Shown here: positions 24,032 through 32,055 of the stretch, one piece after another
Layout of the letters: the number at the start of each line of letters is the position of its first letter
How positions within the stretch are numbered: position 1 is the stretch's first letter
DNA from: Verrucomicrobiota bacterium
GTDB lineage: Bacteria; Verrucomicrobiota; Verrucomicrobiia; Chthoniobacterales; UBA10450
DNA: 38,948 nt
Assembly (NCBI GenBank): GCA_902810735.1
Contig: CADDYX010000005.1
Location: 1-38,948 of the forward strand
Reading direction: 5' to 3'
Made by a program: the position numbers and the translations under genes
The notes under the pieces: generated by a model
What the model was told of the DNA's origin: nothing
Databases searched by the model: none
What the model saw: the letters and a program-made list of their open reading frames with translations, nothing else

Positions 24032-25501
24032 TCACTTCACGGCGATGACCGCATAATCCTGCGGGCCGTAGAAGAATTCGTTGAACCGCCGGGTCAAGTC
24101 GTCGTTGTCGGTGTCGATCTCTAATGCTTCCGCGGAATTCAAAGGCAGAACGGTTACTTCGCGGAACCCGGCGTTTGCCACAAGGAACTCGGTGGAATCA
24201 GCCGGCAACGGTCGCCGGTGTGTATAGTCGCGGTAAAAATAATGTGCGCCGACCTGGATATTCGCCGGGTTTGGCGTTTCGAATATGAGCAGACCGCCGG
24301 GGCGGAGAGCGCGCCAGCTTTGTTGCACCAGCTCCATCAGTTGAGCGAAGGGGAGGTGCTCAATCAAGTGGAAGGCTGTGATCGCGCCGAGGCTTTCCGG
24401 TGGCGAATGAGTGACGTACTCGAGCGCGTCACCGGCTGTGACGCGGAGTTGTTGCTCGGTGCAAAGCTGCACCATCAGCTGGTTCAAGTCGACGCCGTGC
24501 GCGGTTAGATGTGATTCCTGCAAAAGCTCGAGCCATTCTCCGCGTCCACAGCCGAGATCGAGCACCGGTCGCTCTTCCGAACCCGCCTCTGCCTTCAGAA
24601 TGTATGGAACATAAACTTCGAGGCGGCATTTTACCTCGTCGCGTGGCCCGCGAAACCGATCCTCGAACGCGACGTAGAACGCATCCAGCGAACGCGCGTG
24701 CGCCTCGTCGACGGCTTGACGTGCAGTGGTTTTCCGCGAGGCGCCGCGTTCCGGCGAGATCGAGCGAAGAAGATCAGCGTAGATCGTGATCTGCGACTTC
24801 AGAAACGCGCTATCGCGCAGATGCCTCTCTTCGGTCCGCGCTAAATCGGCGCGCGCTGCGGCCGTCGCATCCTCGATGCGTTGCAGCGCAGCTTCGTACT
24901 GGCGTTGACGGTCGTCGGTCTGAGCGGATAGCGAATCGAGGCGCTCTACCCGGCTCTCCACCTGCGCCTGTCGCGCCTGCAAGGTCCGGAGGTCGTCGGC
25001 CTCCGATGCTGCCTCGGCGGTGAGGCGGCTGAGTTCCTGTTCCAGACCTGTCGCGTGTTCAATCGTCTGTGCGATCGCTCGTGTAGCGGTGTCGCGTGAG
25101 CTTGCGACGATTTCCAGCCAGCGCGTTTGCACCTTCAGATGCTCGTAGAGCAAGCTCGCATGGTTGTGCATCTGCTCGATCCGTTTCGCGAGCTGCGATA
25201 CCAGATCCAAAATCGTCTGGTCGTATTTGCCCTGCTTTCGAAACAGCCGACGCAGAAACTTCGGAATGTGCCGATCGACGTGAACCGCTTTCTCGGCGGC
25301 CGCAATTAACTCGGAAACCCGCTGCGACTTCAGCGACTTTGGCGCGAGGTGATCGACGCCGGGCACCGGTGGTAAGCTCGACGGCGGCTCTGGTAATAGC
25401 TCCGGCGTGCCGTTCGACACGCGAAGAGTCCCTCCAGCCGACGCAGCCCGGATCCGTTCGACCAGGTCCTGAACCTCTACATCGATCTCGTTCGCGTCCA
25501 T
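24032..25501 (-). CDS. coiled-coil plus class I SAM-dependent methyltransferase
   Basis: This encodes 489 residues. After a Pro-rich leader (about 30-55) a long heptad-rich helical region spans about 95-248 (for example LRTLQARQAQVESRVERLDS), likely a coiled coil. A helical linker (262-301, DAFYVAFEDRFRG) leads to a Rossmann methyltransferase domain. That domain has motif I VLDLGCGRGEW (313-323), the acidic motif II GVDLN, AFHLIEHLPF, and LRPGGLLIFETPNP. Coiled-coil methyltransferases of this sort occur in polysaccharide loci; in WbdD a methyltransferase and a coiled coil together set O-antigen length. Here the coil is N-terminal and no kinase domain is seen, so the comparison is only an analogy. 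The ATG at 25501 (MDANEID) is preferred over upstream frame to 25582, close to tRNA-Lys. It leads the operon to 22170. Confidence 0.85.
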   Translation of the reverse strand: MDANEIDVEVQDLVERIRAASAGGTLRVSNGTPELLPEPPSSLPPVPGVDHLAPKSLKSQRVSELIAAAEKAVHVDRHIPKFLRRLFRKQGKYDQTILDLVSQLAKRIEQMHNHASLLYEHLKVQTRWLEIVASSRDTATRAIAQTIEHATGLEQELSRLTAEAASEADDLRTLQARQAQVESRVERLDSLSAQTDDRQRQYEAALQRIEDATAAARADLARTEERHLRDSAFLKSQITIYADLLRSISPERGASRKTTARQAVDEAHARSLDAFYVAFEDRFRGPRDEVKCRLEVYVPYILKAEAGSEERPVLDLGCGRGEWLELLQESHLTAHGVDLNQLMVQLCTEQQLRVTAGDALEYVTHSPPESLGAITAFHLIEHLPFAQLMELVQQSWRALRPGGLLIFETPNPANIQVGAHYFYRDYTHRRPLPADSTEFLVANAGFREVTVLPLNSAEALEIDTDNDDLTRRFNEFFYGPQDYAVIAVK

Positions 25502-25577
25502 TCCGCAATCGCCGCCTAACCGGCAGCCAACGCGAGGGAGGACTTCAGGCCGCGCGCCACTCCGTCCAGTGCGGCTC

Positions 25578-25650
25578 TGCACCGTGTAGGAATCGAACCT
25601 ACAACCCAGTGATTAAGAGTCACTTGCTCTGCCAATTGAGCTAACGGTGC
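25578..25650 (-). tRNA. tRNA-Lys (anticodon CTT)
   Basis: The minus strand folds into a full cloverleaf: acceptor stem GCACCGT with ACGGTGC, D arm GCTC/GAGC, anticodon stem AGTGA/TCACT with loop CTCTTAA, and T arm GTAGG/CCTAC with loop TTCGATT. The loop gives anticodon CTT, so it reads the lysine codon AAG. The discriminator is A at 25578 and the CCA is not encoded. Length is 73 bases. It sits between the GYF/bPH gene and the coiled-coil methyltransferase, with no obvious terminator. The long frame crossing it is an artefact. Confidence 0.97.
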
Positions 25651-25748
25651 GTCGCGCGCGTCCGCGGGCGGAGTCCGGAAATTACGCATGCCGATTGCTT
25701 GCACAACGCCCAACTTATATTCCGCGGAGTCGGCCGGATGCGAGCGTT

Positions 25749-26486
25749 TCATTGGGTTCCGGTGGTGTTCGTTTGCAGCTGCTGAACGGCGTTTCGAAAC
25801 TCGATTGGATGCGCGATTGTCGGGAACGGTTCTTCAGAGCCGCCGGTGCCGCGGATCACCACCGTGCCGTAATCGAGCAGGCGGCCGAGAAAGCTCTGGT
25901 GCACGCCGACCGATTCGATTTTCCAGACGAACATCTCGAGCGTCTGCCGCTCCAACGCTCCGGTCTTGATCAGGACGCGGCGGTCAGTCACCACAAGCTC
26001 GCTCGTTGAAAACAGCACCGCGGGAGGCAAGAGGATAAACATCGGCAGCGGCAGCGCGAACCATCCAAGCTGCGATGCGGTAAACGCCTGGACCGCGATC
26101 CCGAACGGGATTGCGACAAATAGAAAGACGAGGAACGCGGCGAAAGCGTAGCGCGCAAAAACGATCCAGTGCACCGCGGTTTTGTAATAGACCGTCTCGT
26201 TCGCGGTGATCGTCGCACGCGCATACGCGCCTAACGAGTCGTGGCTCACGCGCGGGTGATCAGGCTGATTTGGCGATGGTTGAGGAGCTGACGAAACAGG
26301 CGGCACAGGCGCCGGCAAATCCGCGAGCTCGTTGACGTTCAACTCGCGCAGCGCTTTCCATTCACCGTCCGCCGCCGGGGCGGCGAGATCGGTTTCCTGA
26401 AGAACACCGTCAGCAATCATGCGCTGCACCTGCTCACGCGCGAACGGTCCGCGCTTGGTTCCGTTCAGGTAAACGTAAACCTCCAT
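25749..26486 (-). CDS. GYF_2 plus bacterial PH-domain (bPH) membrane protein
   Basis: This encodes 245 residues. Residues about 1-55 form a GYF_2-type domain (VYVYLNGTKRGPFAREQVQRMI, then GEWKALREL). A Pro/Ser-rich linker (55-80) follows. Two membrane segments lie at about 107-132 and 138-160. The C-terminal part (about 160-235) resembles a bPH_2 domain, with ELVVTDRRVLIKTGALERQTLEM and LLDYGTVVIRGTGG. GYF domains bind proline-rich peptides; bPH domains often sit in membrane proteins of unknown role. So it may link a partner protein to the membrane. The start is eight bases after the Hsp33 stop on the same strand. No enzymatic motif is seen. Confidence 0.8.
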   Translation of the reverse strand: MEVYVYLNGTKRGPFAREQVQRMIADGVLQETDLAAPAADGEWKALRELNVNELADLPAPVPPVSSAPQPSPNQPDHPRVSHDSLGAYARATITANETVYYKTAVHWIVFARYAFAAFLVFLFVAIPFGIAVQAFTASQLGWFALPLPMFILLPPAVLFSTSELVVTDRRVLIKTGALERQTLEMFVWKIESVGVHQSFLGRLLDYGTVVIRGTGGSEEPFPTIAHPIEFRNAVQQLQTNTTGTQ

Positions 26487-26494
26487 CGTGCGAG

Positions 26495-27307
26495 CTATCG
26501 CTGCTCGGCGTGCGGCGTCTCGGCGAGGTACGCCTCGAGTGCTTCGCGCGTGATCGTGTGCCGGGCGCCGCAGCGCGGGCAGCTGATCTTCAACAGATCG
26601 TCGTCGCCGAACAATCCAGCCGCATCACTGCGCATGATCGGCGCGAGAATTGAGAACATTCGCTCCTGCGAACATCCACAGCTCCACCGATAGATGCGCT
26701 GCTCGAGCAGACTGAGCGTCTGCGTTTGATCGACGGTGCGAATCTGCTCGTCGTCGAGATTGTAGAGCCAGGCGAGATCGCAGCCTGGCTGTGCCGAGAC
26801 CATCACGAAATCCTCCGGCCCGTAGCGGAAATAGCGTGCCGGCCGCTGTTCGCTGCGCTCGTAAAACTGCTCGACGATTCCGAACGGCTCCGAGCCCTCA
26901 AACTGGATTGCGCTCCTTCGCGATTCGCCGCGCTCGCGCACGAGATCGGCGTAGAAGAGATTTCGGCCGTCCTCTTTCACATTCTCGGTGAAGAGCTGAC
27001 CGACGATGATCCCGCGGCGGTTATCACCCGTCACGAACATGTTCATCAGCGGCTCCTGCAAATGGATGGTCCACGCCCAGGCCTCGTTCCAAGGACGCGA
27101 TGCGCAGTGCAGCGTCAGCGCAGCCAGCGTTTCCTTCAGCAAAGCATCATGCGGCGGCGCGTGCTGGTAGCCGTGCTGCCCCTGGTGCAGATAATAATCG
27201 ACATACAGCTCGCCAAAATCGGCGCGAGCGAGCAGAGCGTTACGCTCACGAACGAAATAGGTCCGGACCTCCAGCCCGTCGGCCGCATTTGGATCTCCCT
27301 TGTCCAT
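26495..27307 (-). CDS. hslO: Hsp33-family redox-regulated chaperone
   Basis: This encodes 270 residues, near the usual 280-295. Hsp33 is a cytoplasmic holdase switched on by oxidation of a zinc centre. The four zinc cysteines are here: Cys210 and Cys212 (SCGCSQERM) and Cys243 and Cys246 (SCPRCGARH). The 31-residue spacing between the pairs equals that of the E. coli protein. The N-terminal holdase domain has NEAWAWTIHLQEPLMNMFVTG and NLFYADLVRERGESR. The frame stays open upstream to 28522, antisense to the amidohydrolase; that part has no Hsp33 similarity, so the ATG at 27307 (MDKGDPN) is the start. It is divergent from the amidohydrolase with 75 bases between starts, and upstream of the GYF/bPH gene. 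Confidence 0.9.
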   Translation of the reverse strand: MDKGDPNAADGLEVRTYFVRERNALLARADFGELYVDYYLHQGQHGYQHAPPHDALLKETLAALTLHCASRPWNEAWAWTIHLQEPLMNMFVTGDNRRGIIVGQLFTENVKEDGRNLFYADLVRERGESRRSAIQFEGSEPFGIVEQFYERSEQRPARYFRYGPEDFVMVSAQPGCDLAWLYNLDDEQIRTVDQTQTLSLLEQRIYRWSCGCSQERMFSILAPIMRSDAAGLFGDDDLLKISCPRCGARHTITREALEAYLAETPHAEQR

Positions 27308-27382
27308 CTGAAAATTTAGACGCTCGCGCGAAAATGTCCGCCGCTTTTCACCGCCTCGACAGCAGATTACAGTCGATCCGAT

Positions 27383-28696
27383 TTGCATCTGAGGACGAAA
27401 ACGGTACTTGCGGCGCTGATCACGTTGATGAGCCTGACGATCTCCGCATTGGCCGAATCGCAGCCGATTCTGCTGCGTCCGGCGGCGGTGTTTGACGGAC
27501 AGGAAGTGCATTCCGGTTGGGCAGTGCTGGTGAACGGCAACAAAATCACTGCTGCCGGCCCGGCGGCAGAGGTGAACGCGACGCCGAACGCGCGCACGAT
27601 CGATCTGGCCGGAGCGACGTTGCTGCCGGGCCTGATCGAAGGCCATTCGCATCTGCTGCTCCACGCCTACAACGAAACGACGTGGAACGACCAGGTGACG
27701 AACGAATCGCAGGCGTTGCGTGTCGCGCGCGCGACCGTTCACGCGCAGCGGACCTTGCTCGCCGGCTTTACGACCGCGCGCGATCTCGGCACCGAAGGCG
27801 CCGGATTCGCTGATGTCGGATTGAAGCAGGCGATCGAGCAGGGGATCATTCCCGGTCCGCGGCTGATCGTCGTCACCCGCGCGCTCGTCGCGAAGGGAAG
27901 CTACGGGCCGAAACTCTCGCCCGACCTCGATGTGCCGCAAGGCGCCCAGGAGGTGAGCGGCGTCGACGAATGCGTGCGCGGCGCGCGTGAGCAGATCGGC
28001 AAAGGCGCCGACTGGGTGAAAGTGTATGCCGATTACCGCTGGGGAAAAGACGAGCCGTCGCGCCCGACCTTTTCGCAGGAGGAGATCGCTGCGATTGTCA
28101 ATGCCGCGCACTCCGCCGGCCGGCCGGTCGCTTCGCATGCAACGACCGCTGAGGGAATTCGCCGGTCGGTGCTCGCCGGCGTCGACACGATCGAGCACGG
28201 CGACAGCGGAACTGCGGAAGTATTCGCATTGATGAAGCAGCGCGGCGTGCCGCTTTGTCCAACCGTTGCGGCGAGTGACGCGATCGCGCAGTATCGCGGC
28301 TGGAAAAAGGGAAGCGAGCCGGAGCCGGATCGGATCAAAGAGAAGCACGCCAGCATGGCAGCGGCGCGAAAAGCCGGTGTCAGCTTTGCTTTTGGAGGCG
28401 ATGTCGGCGTTTTTCCGCACGGCGAAAACGCGCGCGAGATGGAGTTGCTCGTGCACGAATACGGGTTCAATCCCGTGGAAGTGTTGCGGCAAGCGACGAG
28501 CGGGAACGCCGCGATTTTTCACCTCGCAGATCGTGGCAGCGTGCGTGCGGGTTTGCTCGCTGACGTGATCGCAGTAGCGGGCGATCCGACGCAGGATATT
28601 TCAGCGGTACGCGCTGTTCAGTTTGTGATGAAGAACGGCGCGATCGTGAAGCAACCAATGACACCAGGAGAAAGCACATCGAATGTTACCCACTAG
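27383..28696 (+). CDS. exported metal-dependent amidohydrolase
   Basis: This encodes 437 residues starting at a TTG (27383), giving a good signal peptide (about 1-24, RTKTVLAALITLMSLTISALA). The next ATG would remove its basic region, so the TTG is chosen. The amidohydrolase metal sites are visible: His88 and His90 in GLIEGHSH, the likely bridging Lys213 in WVKVYADY, His252 in VASHATTAEG, His272 in IEHGDSG and Asp340 in FGGDVGVF. Such exported enzymes of the imidazolonepropionase/prolidase-like group hydrolyse amides or dipeptides; substrate unknown. The 3' end overlaps the Tat-SDR gene by 14 bases, so the two are coupled. It opens the run of six genes to 34439. Confidence 0.88.
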   Translation: MHLRTKTVLAALITLMSLTISALAESQPILLRPAAVFDGQEVHSGWAVLVNGNKITAAGPAAEVNATPNARTIDLAGATLLPGLIEGHSHLLLHAYNETTWNDQVTNESQALRVARATVHAQRTLLAGFTTARDLGTEGAGFADVGLKQAIEQGIIPGPRLIVVTRALVAKGSYGPKLSPDLDVPQGAQEVSGVDECVRGAREQIGKGADWVKVYADYRWGKDEPSRPTFSQEEIAAIVNAAHSAGRPVASHATTAEGIRRSVLAGVDTIEHGDSGTAEVFALMKQRGVPLCPTVAASDAIAQYRGWKKGSEPEPDRIKEKHASMAAARKAGVSFAFGGDVGVFPHGENAREMELLVHEYGFNPVEVLRQATSGNAAIFHLADRGSVRAGLLADVIAVAGDPTQDISAVRAVQFVMKNGAIVKQPMTPGESTSNVTH

Positions 28697-29831
28697 ACGG
28701 CAGTTCATTAAATCATCGGCAATCGTGAGCGGCGCGCTCGCGAGCGGCGCGTTTCGCGCAGAGCGGACATTTGCCGCTGAATCCAAGCCAAAACCGATGC
28801 GGCTCCTCATTCTCGGCGGCACCGGATTTACCGGCCCGTACCAGGTGCGGTACGCCGTGGCACGCGGCCACAAAGTCACCGTTTTCAATCGCGGTAAAAC
28901 GCATCACGGTGAGCTGCCGGAAGGCGTCGAGCAGTTGGTTGGCGATCGCGCGGGCCAGCTCGATGCGCTGAAAGGGCGGCAGTGGGACGTTGTAATCGAT
29001 AATCCGACGATGCTGCCGGCCTGGGTGCGCGATGCGGCGCAGATCCTCAAGGGAAACGTCGAGCGTTACGTGTTCATCTCGACGATTTCTGTTTACGCCG
29101 ACAACAGCAAACCGGACATGGACGAGACCGGCGCGCTCGCGAAATACGATGGCGCCGATCCGATGAAAGAGACTCGCGACAGCGTGATCGCATCCGGGTT
29201 CAAACTCTACGGGCCGCTCAAAGCGCTCTCAGAACAGGAAACCGAGAAATGGTTTCCCAAGCAATCGCTGATCATTCGGCCGGGTTTGATTGTCGGTCCC
29301 GGCGATGAATCGGACCGCTTCACCTATTGGCCGGTGCGGGTCGATCGAGGTGGTGAAGTTCTCGCGCCGGGCGAACCGTCCGATCCGGTGCAGTTCATCG
29401 ATGCGCGCGATCTCGCGGAATGGACGATTCGCATGGCGGAAAATCGCGAGACTGGTACCTACAATGCGACCGGCCCTGACAAGCAGCTGGGGATCGGCGA
29501 CATGCTCGGTACGATGAAGACCGCGCTCGATTCGAAAGCGACGTTCACGTGGGTGCCCGCCGATTTTCTCGAACAACAAAAAGTCTCGCCCTGGTCGGAC
29601 ATGCCGGTGTGGATTCCGCCACACGGCGAGGAAGCGGGAATCGGGCGAACGAACATCAAGCGCGCTCTGGCGAAAGGTCTCACTTTCCGGCCGCTCACCG
29701 ACACCACGCGCGACACGCTGAAGTGGTTTAAATCGCTACCGCCCGAGCGACAGGCGCAGATGCACGCGGGCTTGCCGCCGCAGCGCGAAGCGGAGGTGCT
29801 CGCGGCGTGGCACGCGAAGCAAAAGAAATAG
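28683..29831 (+). CDS. Tat-exported NAD-dependent epimerase/dehydratase-like protein
   Basis: This encodes 382 residues. The N-terminus has a twin-arginine signal (TRRQFIKSSAIVSGALASG), so it should be exported folded with its cofactor. The Rossmann motif follows as LLILGGTGFTGPYQ (41-54). FISTISVYAD and YGPLK give a plausible SDR Ser-Tyr-Lys set. The NAD site and substrate pocket fit the extended SDR class, but the substrate is unknown. A GGAG lies about 12 bases upstream of the ATG at 28683, inside the amidohydrolase gene. The aspartyl protease gene starts four bases after its stop. A nucleotide-cofactor enzyme outside the cytoplasm is unusual but known in this kind of bacterium. Confidence 0.82.
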   Translation: MLPTRRQFIKSSAIVSGALASGAFRAERTFAAESKPKPMRLLILGGTGFTGPYQVRYAVARGHKVTVFNRGKTHHGELPEGVEQLVGDRAGQLDALKGRQWDVVIDNPTMLPAWVRDAAQILKGNVERYVFISTISVYADNSKPDMDETGALAKYDGADPMKETRDSVIASGFKLYGPLKALSEQETEKWFPKQSLIIRPGLIVGPGDESDRFTYWPVRVDRGGEVLAPGEPSDPVQFIDARDLAEWTIRMAENRETGTYNATGPDKQLGIGDMLGTMKTALDSKATFTWVPADFLEQQKVSPWSDMPVWIPPHGEEAGIGRTNIKRALAKGLTFRPLTDTTRDTLKWFKSLPPERQAQMHAGLPPQREAEVLAAWHAKQKK

Positions 29832-29835
29832 CGGC

Positions 29836-30714
29836 GTGGCGCGACGCCAGAGTATCTGCGTAGCGGCATTGATCGCGCTCGGCGCGTCGGCGTGTTTCGC
29901 GAATCAGGAGCGGGATGCGGAGGTGGACGTTCCATTCACGCTGGTCGATCACCTCGCGATTGTGCCGGTCCGGATCAACGGCTCACGCGAGCTCGCGTTC
30001 GTTCTCGACACCGGCGCAGCGCGGATGGTGATCGACGAAAAAACCGGCGCCGAGATCGGACTGAAACAGGCGGAGAGCGACACGATCGGCGGAGCAGGCG
30101 CGGGACGCGTGCCGGTGCATCACGTTCACAATGTCACGGTCGATGTCCGCGGTGTGTCGTTGAACGGGTGTGACTTTGTCGCGACGGATCTCTCGCACGT
30201 GGCCGAGATCATCGGGCACCGCGTCGACGGCATTCTCGGCTATCAATTTTTCAAACAGCGGGCTGTGACGATCGATTACGCGAAGGAGCGGATCGTCATC
30301 CGCGATTCAAACGAAACTGCGCATGATCTCGGCACGGAGCTCCCGATTCGAATCGAGAAAGGATGGCCATTGCTCCGCGCGACTTTGCAAGTCCGCGGAT
30401 TGCCCGAAACGACCGACGAATTCCTGATCGATTCCGGTTCGAACGACGCGGTCGATCATCCGATCGCCGCCAAAGCAGCGGACCGGAATGCAGTGGACAG
30501 CGGCAACGGCCTCGGTGCTCCTGTTGGAGGGTTTCTCGCCACTGCCGAAACACTCACGGTCGGGCCGTTTCGGCTGCGCAATCTTGCGCTCGGCTCCGGC
30601 GGCGCAACCGAGCAGACGAGCAAGCTGATCGGCGGTGCAGTCCTCAGCAGGTTTGTGGTCACATTCGATTATCCGCACTCGCGCATTTTTCTGATGCAGC
30701 AGCCGCTCCGGTAA
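29836..30714 (+). CDS. exported retropepsin-like aspartyl protease with two active-site motifs
   Basis: This encodes 292 residues starting at GTG (29836). A signal peptide is likely (about 1-23, SICVAALIALGASACFA). Two clan-AA motifs are seen: LAFVLDTGAARMVID with Asp58, and DEFLIDSGSNDAVD with Asp199. Most bacterial retropepsin-like proteins have one motif and dimerise; two here suggest a single-chain pseudo-dimer, as in pepsins. The matching VDGILGYQFF and LIGGAVLSRFVVTFDY flap-distal segments support a duplicated fold. Substrate unknown. It begins four bases after the Tat-SDR stop, and its TAA overlaps the next ATG by one base (TAATG), so it is in the same operon. Confidence 0.82.
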   Translation: MARRQSICVAALIALGASACFANQERDAEVDVPFTLVDHLAIVPVRINGSRELAFVLDTGAARMVIDEKTGAEIGLKQAESDTIGGAGAGRVPVHHVHNVTVDVRGVSLNGCDFVATDLSHVAEIIGHRVDGILGYQFFKQRAVTIDYAKERIVIRDSNETAHDLGTELPIRIEKGWPLLRATLQVRGLPETTDEFLIDSGSNDAVDHPIAAKAADRNAVDSGNGLGAPVGGFLATAETLTVGPFRLRNLALGSGGATEQTSKLIGGAVLSRFVVTFDYPHSRIFLMQQPLR

Positions 30715-32027
30715 TGCGCCGGCTCTTGAACAGCTTCGGCCGCCGCATTGTCGATGTGCGGCCGCATGAAGTGCGCGCGATGTGGCTCGCCTTTCTTTTC
30801 CATTTCGTCGTGCTTGCCGGTTATTACGTCATCCGTCCCATCCGGGATGAAATCGGAGCGGATCGCGGCGTTGAGAAGCTGCCCTGGATGTACACCGGCA
30901 CGCTGGTCGGCATGCTCGTCGCCAACGCACTCTATGGCGCAATCGTCGCGCGCATGTCGCGTCGGCGGTTTCTTCCGATCGCGTATCGCTTCGCCATCGC
31001 GAACCTCTTCGTTTTTTTCCTGCTCATGCGCTTGATGCCGCCGGCTCAGGCGCGCTCAGTTCTCGCGCCGTGCTTCTTCGTCTGGGTAAGCGTCTTCAAT
31101 CTTTTCGCGACGACGATGTTCTGGTCGTTCATGGCCGACCTGTTTACCCCCGAGCAAGGCAAGCGCCTTTTTGGGTTAATCGCAGTCGGCGGGTCGTTAG
31201 GCGGAATCCTCGGTGGTCTCGTTACCAGTTCGCTGGCTGGCAAGCTCAGCACCGGCGTTTTCCTGCTGATCTCCGCCGCGTTGATCGAAATCGCGGCGCA
31301 ATCAGTTCGTTTTTTCCCTTCGGACTTTCGCAAGCATAACGGCAACGCCGCGGCGGAAGAGCCGATCGGCGGCAGGTTCTGGGAAGGAGCCGTTCATATC
31401 GCGCGCTCGCCGTACCTCTTCGGCCTCGTTTTGTTCATCATCATTTACACGGTGACGAATACCTGGGCTTATTTTCAGCAGGCGGATCTAACGCAGCATC
31501 AGTTGCAGGACCGCGCTGCTCGCACGTCGTTCCTCGCCAACATCGACATCGCGGTGAACGCGATCACGGTGCTGATTCAGCTCTTCCTTACCGGGCGGTT
31601 GCTAAAGTGGCTTGGCGTCGGCGTCACTCTGTTACTCATGCCGCTGCTGAGCGGCGTCGGCTTTATCGCGCTTGGGTTTGCGCCCCTCCTGGCTGTTCTC
31701 GCGACTTTCCAGATTTTGCGTCGCGCGGCTGGGTTCGCGCTCCTGCGGCCGGCGCGCGAAATACTGTTCACGGTTTTGCGGCGCGAAGACAAATACAAGG
31801 CGAAGAGCCTGATCGATACCTTTGGTTATCGGCTTGGAGATCAGGTCGGCGCGTGGTCCTACGGCGGTTTGCACGAGCTGGGCCTTGGTCTCAGCGCAAC
31901 GAGCTACCTCGCGGTTCCTCTGGTCGCGTTCTGGTGCGGACTGAGCTTGTGGCTCGGCCGCCGACAGTCGGCGATGGCGGATCAGCGCTCCGGGCTTAAA
32001 ACAGAACGAGTAGCCGCGTCGAGTTGA
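30714..32027 (+). CDS. NTP/NDP-exchange (TLC-like) or MFS-type transporter
   Basis: This encodes 437 residues with about eleven to twelve membrane segments. The start has YYVIRPIRDEIGADRGVEKLPWMYTG, the arginine-rich loop typical of ATP/ADP translocase (TLC) relatives. Later come FNLFATTMFWSFMADLFT and GKRLFGLIAVGGSLGGILGG, a transporter-like motif. Relatives of this kind exist in free-living bacteria; their substrates are uncertain and need not be nucleotides. The ATG at 30714 is chosen; the frame is open to 30363 but that lies inside the protease gene. It overlaps that gene by one base and is followed by the SGNH gene after 28 bases. I cannot exclude another MFS solute. Confidence 0.78.
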   Translation: MRRLLNSFGRRIVDVRPHEVRAMWLAFLFHFVVLAGYYVIRPIRDEIGADRGVEKLPWMYTGTLVGMLVANALYGAIVARMSRRRFLPIAYRFAIANLFVFFLLMRLMPPAQARSVLAPCFFVWVSVFNLFATTMFWSFMADLFTPEQGKRLFGLIAVGGSLGGILGGLVTSSLAGKLSTGVFLLISAALIEIAAQSVRFFPSDFRKHNGNAAAEEPIGGRFWEGAVHIARSPYLFGLVLFIIIYTVTNTWAYFQQADLTQHQLQDRAARTSFLANIDIAVNAITVLIQLFLTGRLLKWLGVGVTLLLMPLLSGVGFIALGFAPLLAVLATFQILRRAAGFALLRPAREILFTVLRREDKYKAKSLIDTFGYRLGDQVGAWSYGGLHELGLGLSATSYLAVPLVAFWCGLSLWLGRRQSAMADQRSGLKTERVAASS

Positions 32028-32055
32028 CGCCGAAGCGTTCTCCGCGCGCACAGTC

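Noticed and set aside
25516-25752. A 78-codon minus-strand frame.
   Set aside because: It runs straight across the tRNA-Lys gene and translates tRNA sequence.
27308-28522. Upstream extension of the Hsp33 frame by about 405 codons.
   Set aside because: It lies antisense to the well-supported amidohydrolase, is Arg-rich, and has no Hsp33 similarity; GC-rich DNA gives long open antisense frames.
30363-30713. Upstream extension of the transporter frame.
   Set aside because: It overlaps the aspartyl protease in another frame and is low in hydrophobic residues; the ATG at 30714 fits the family start.
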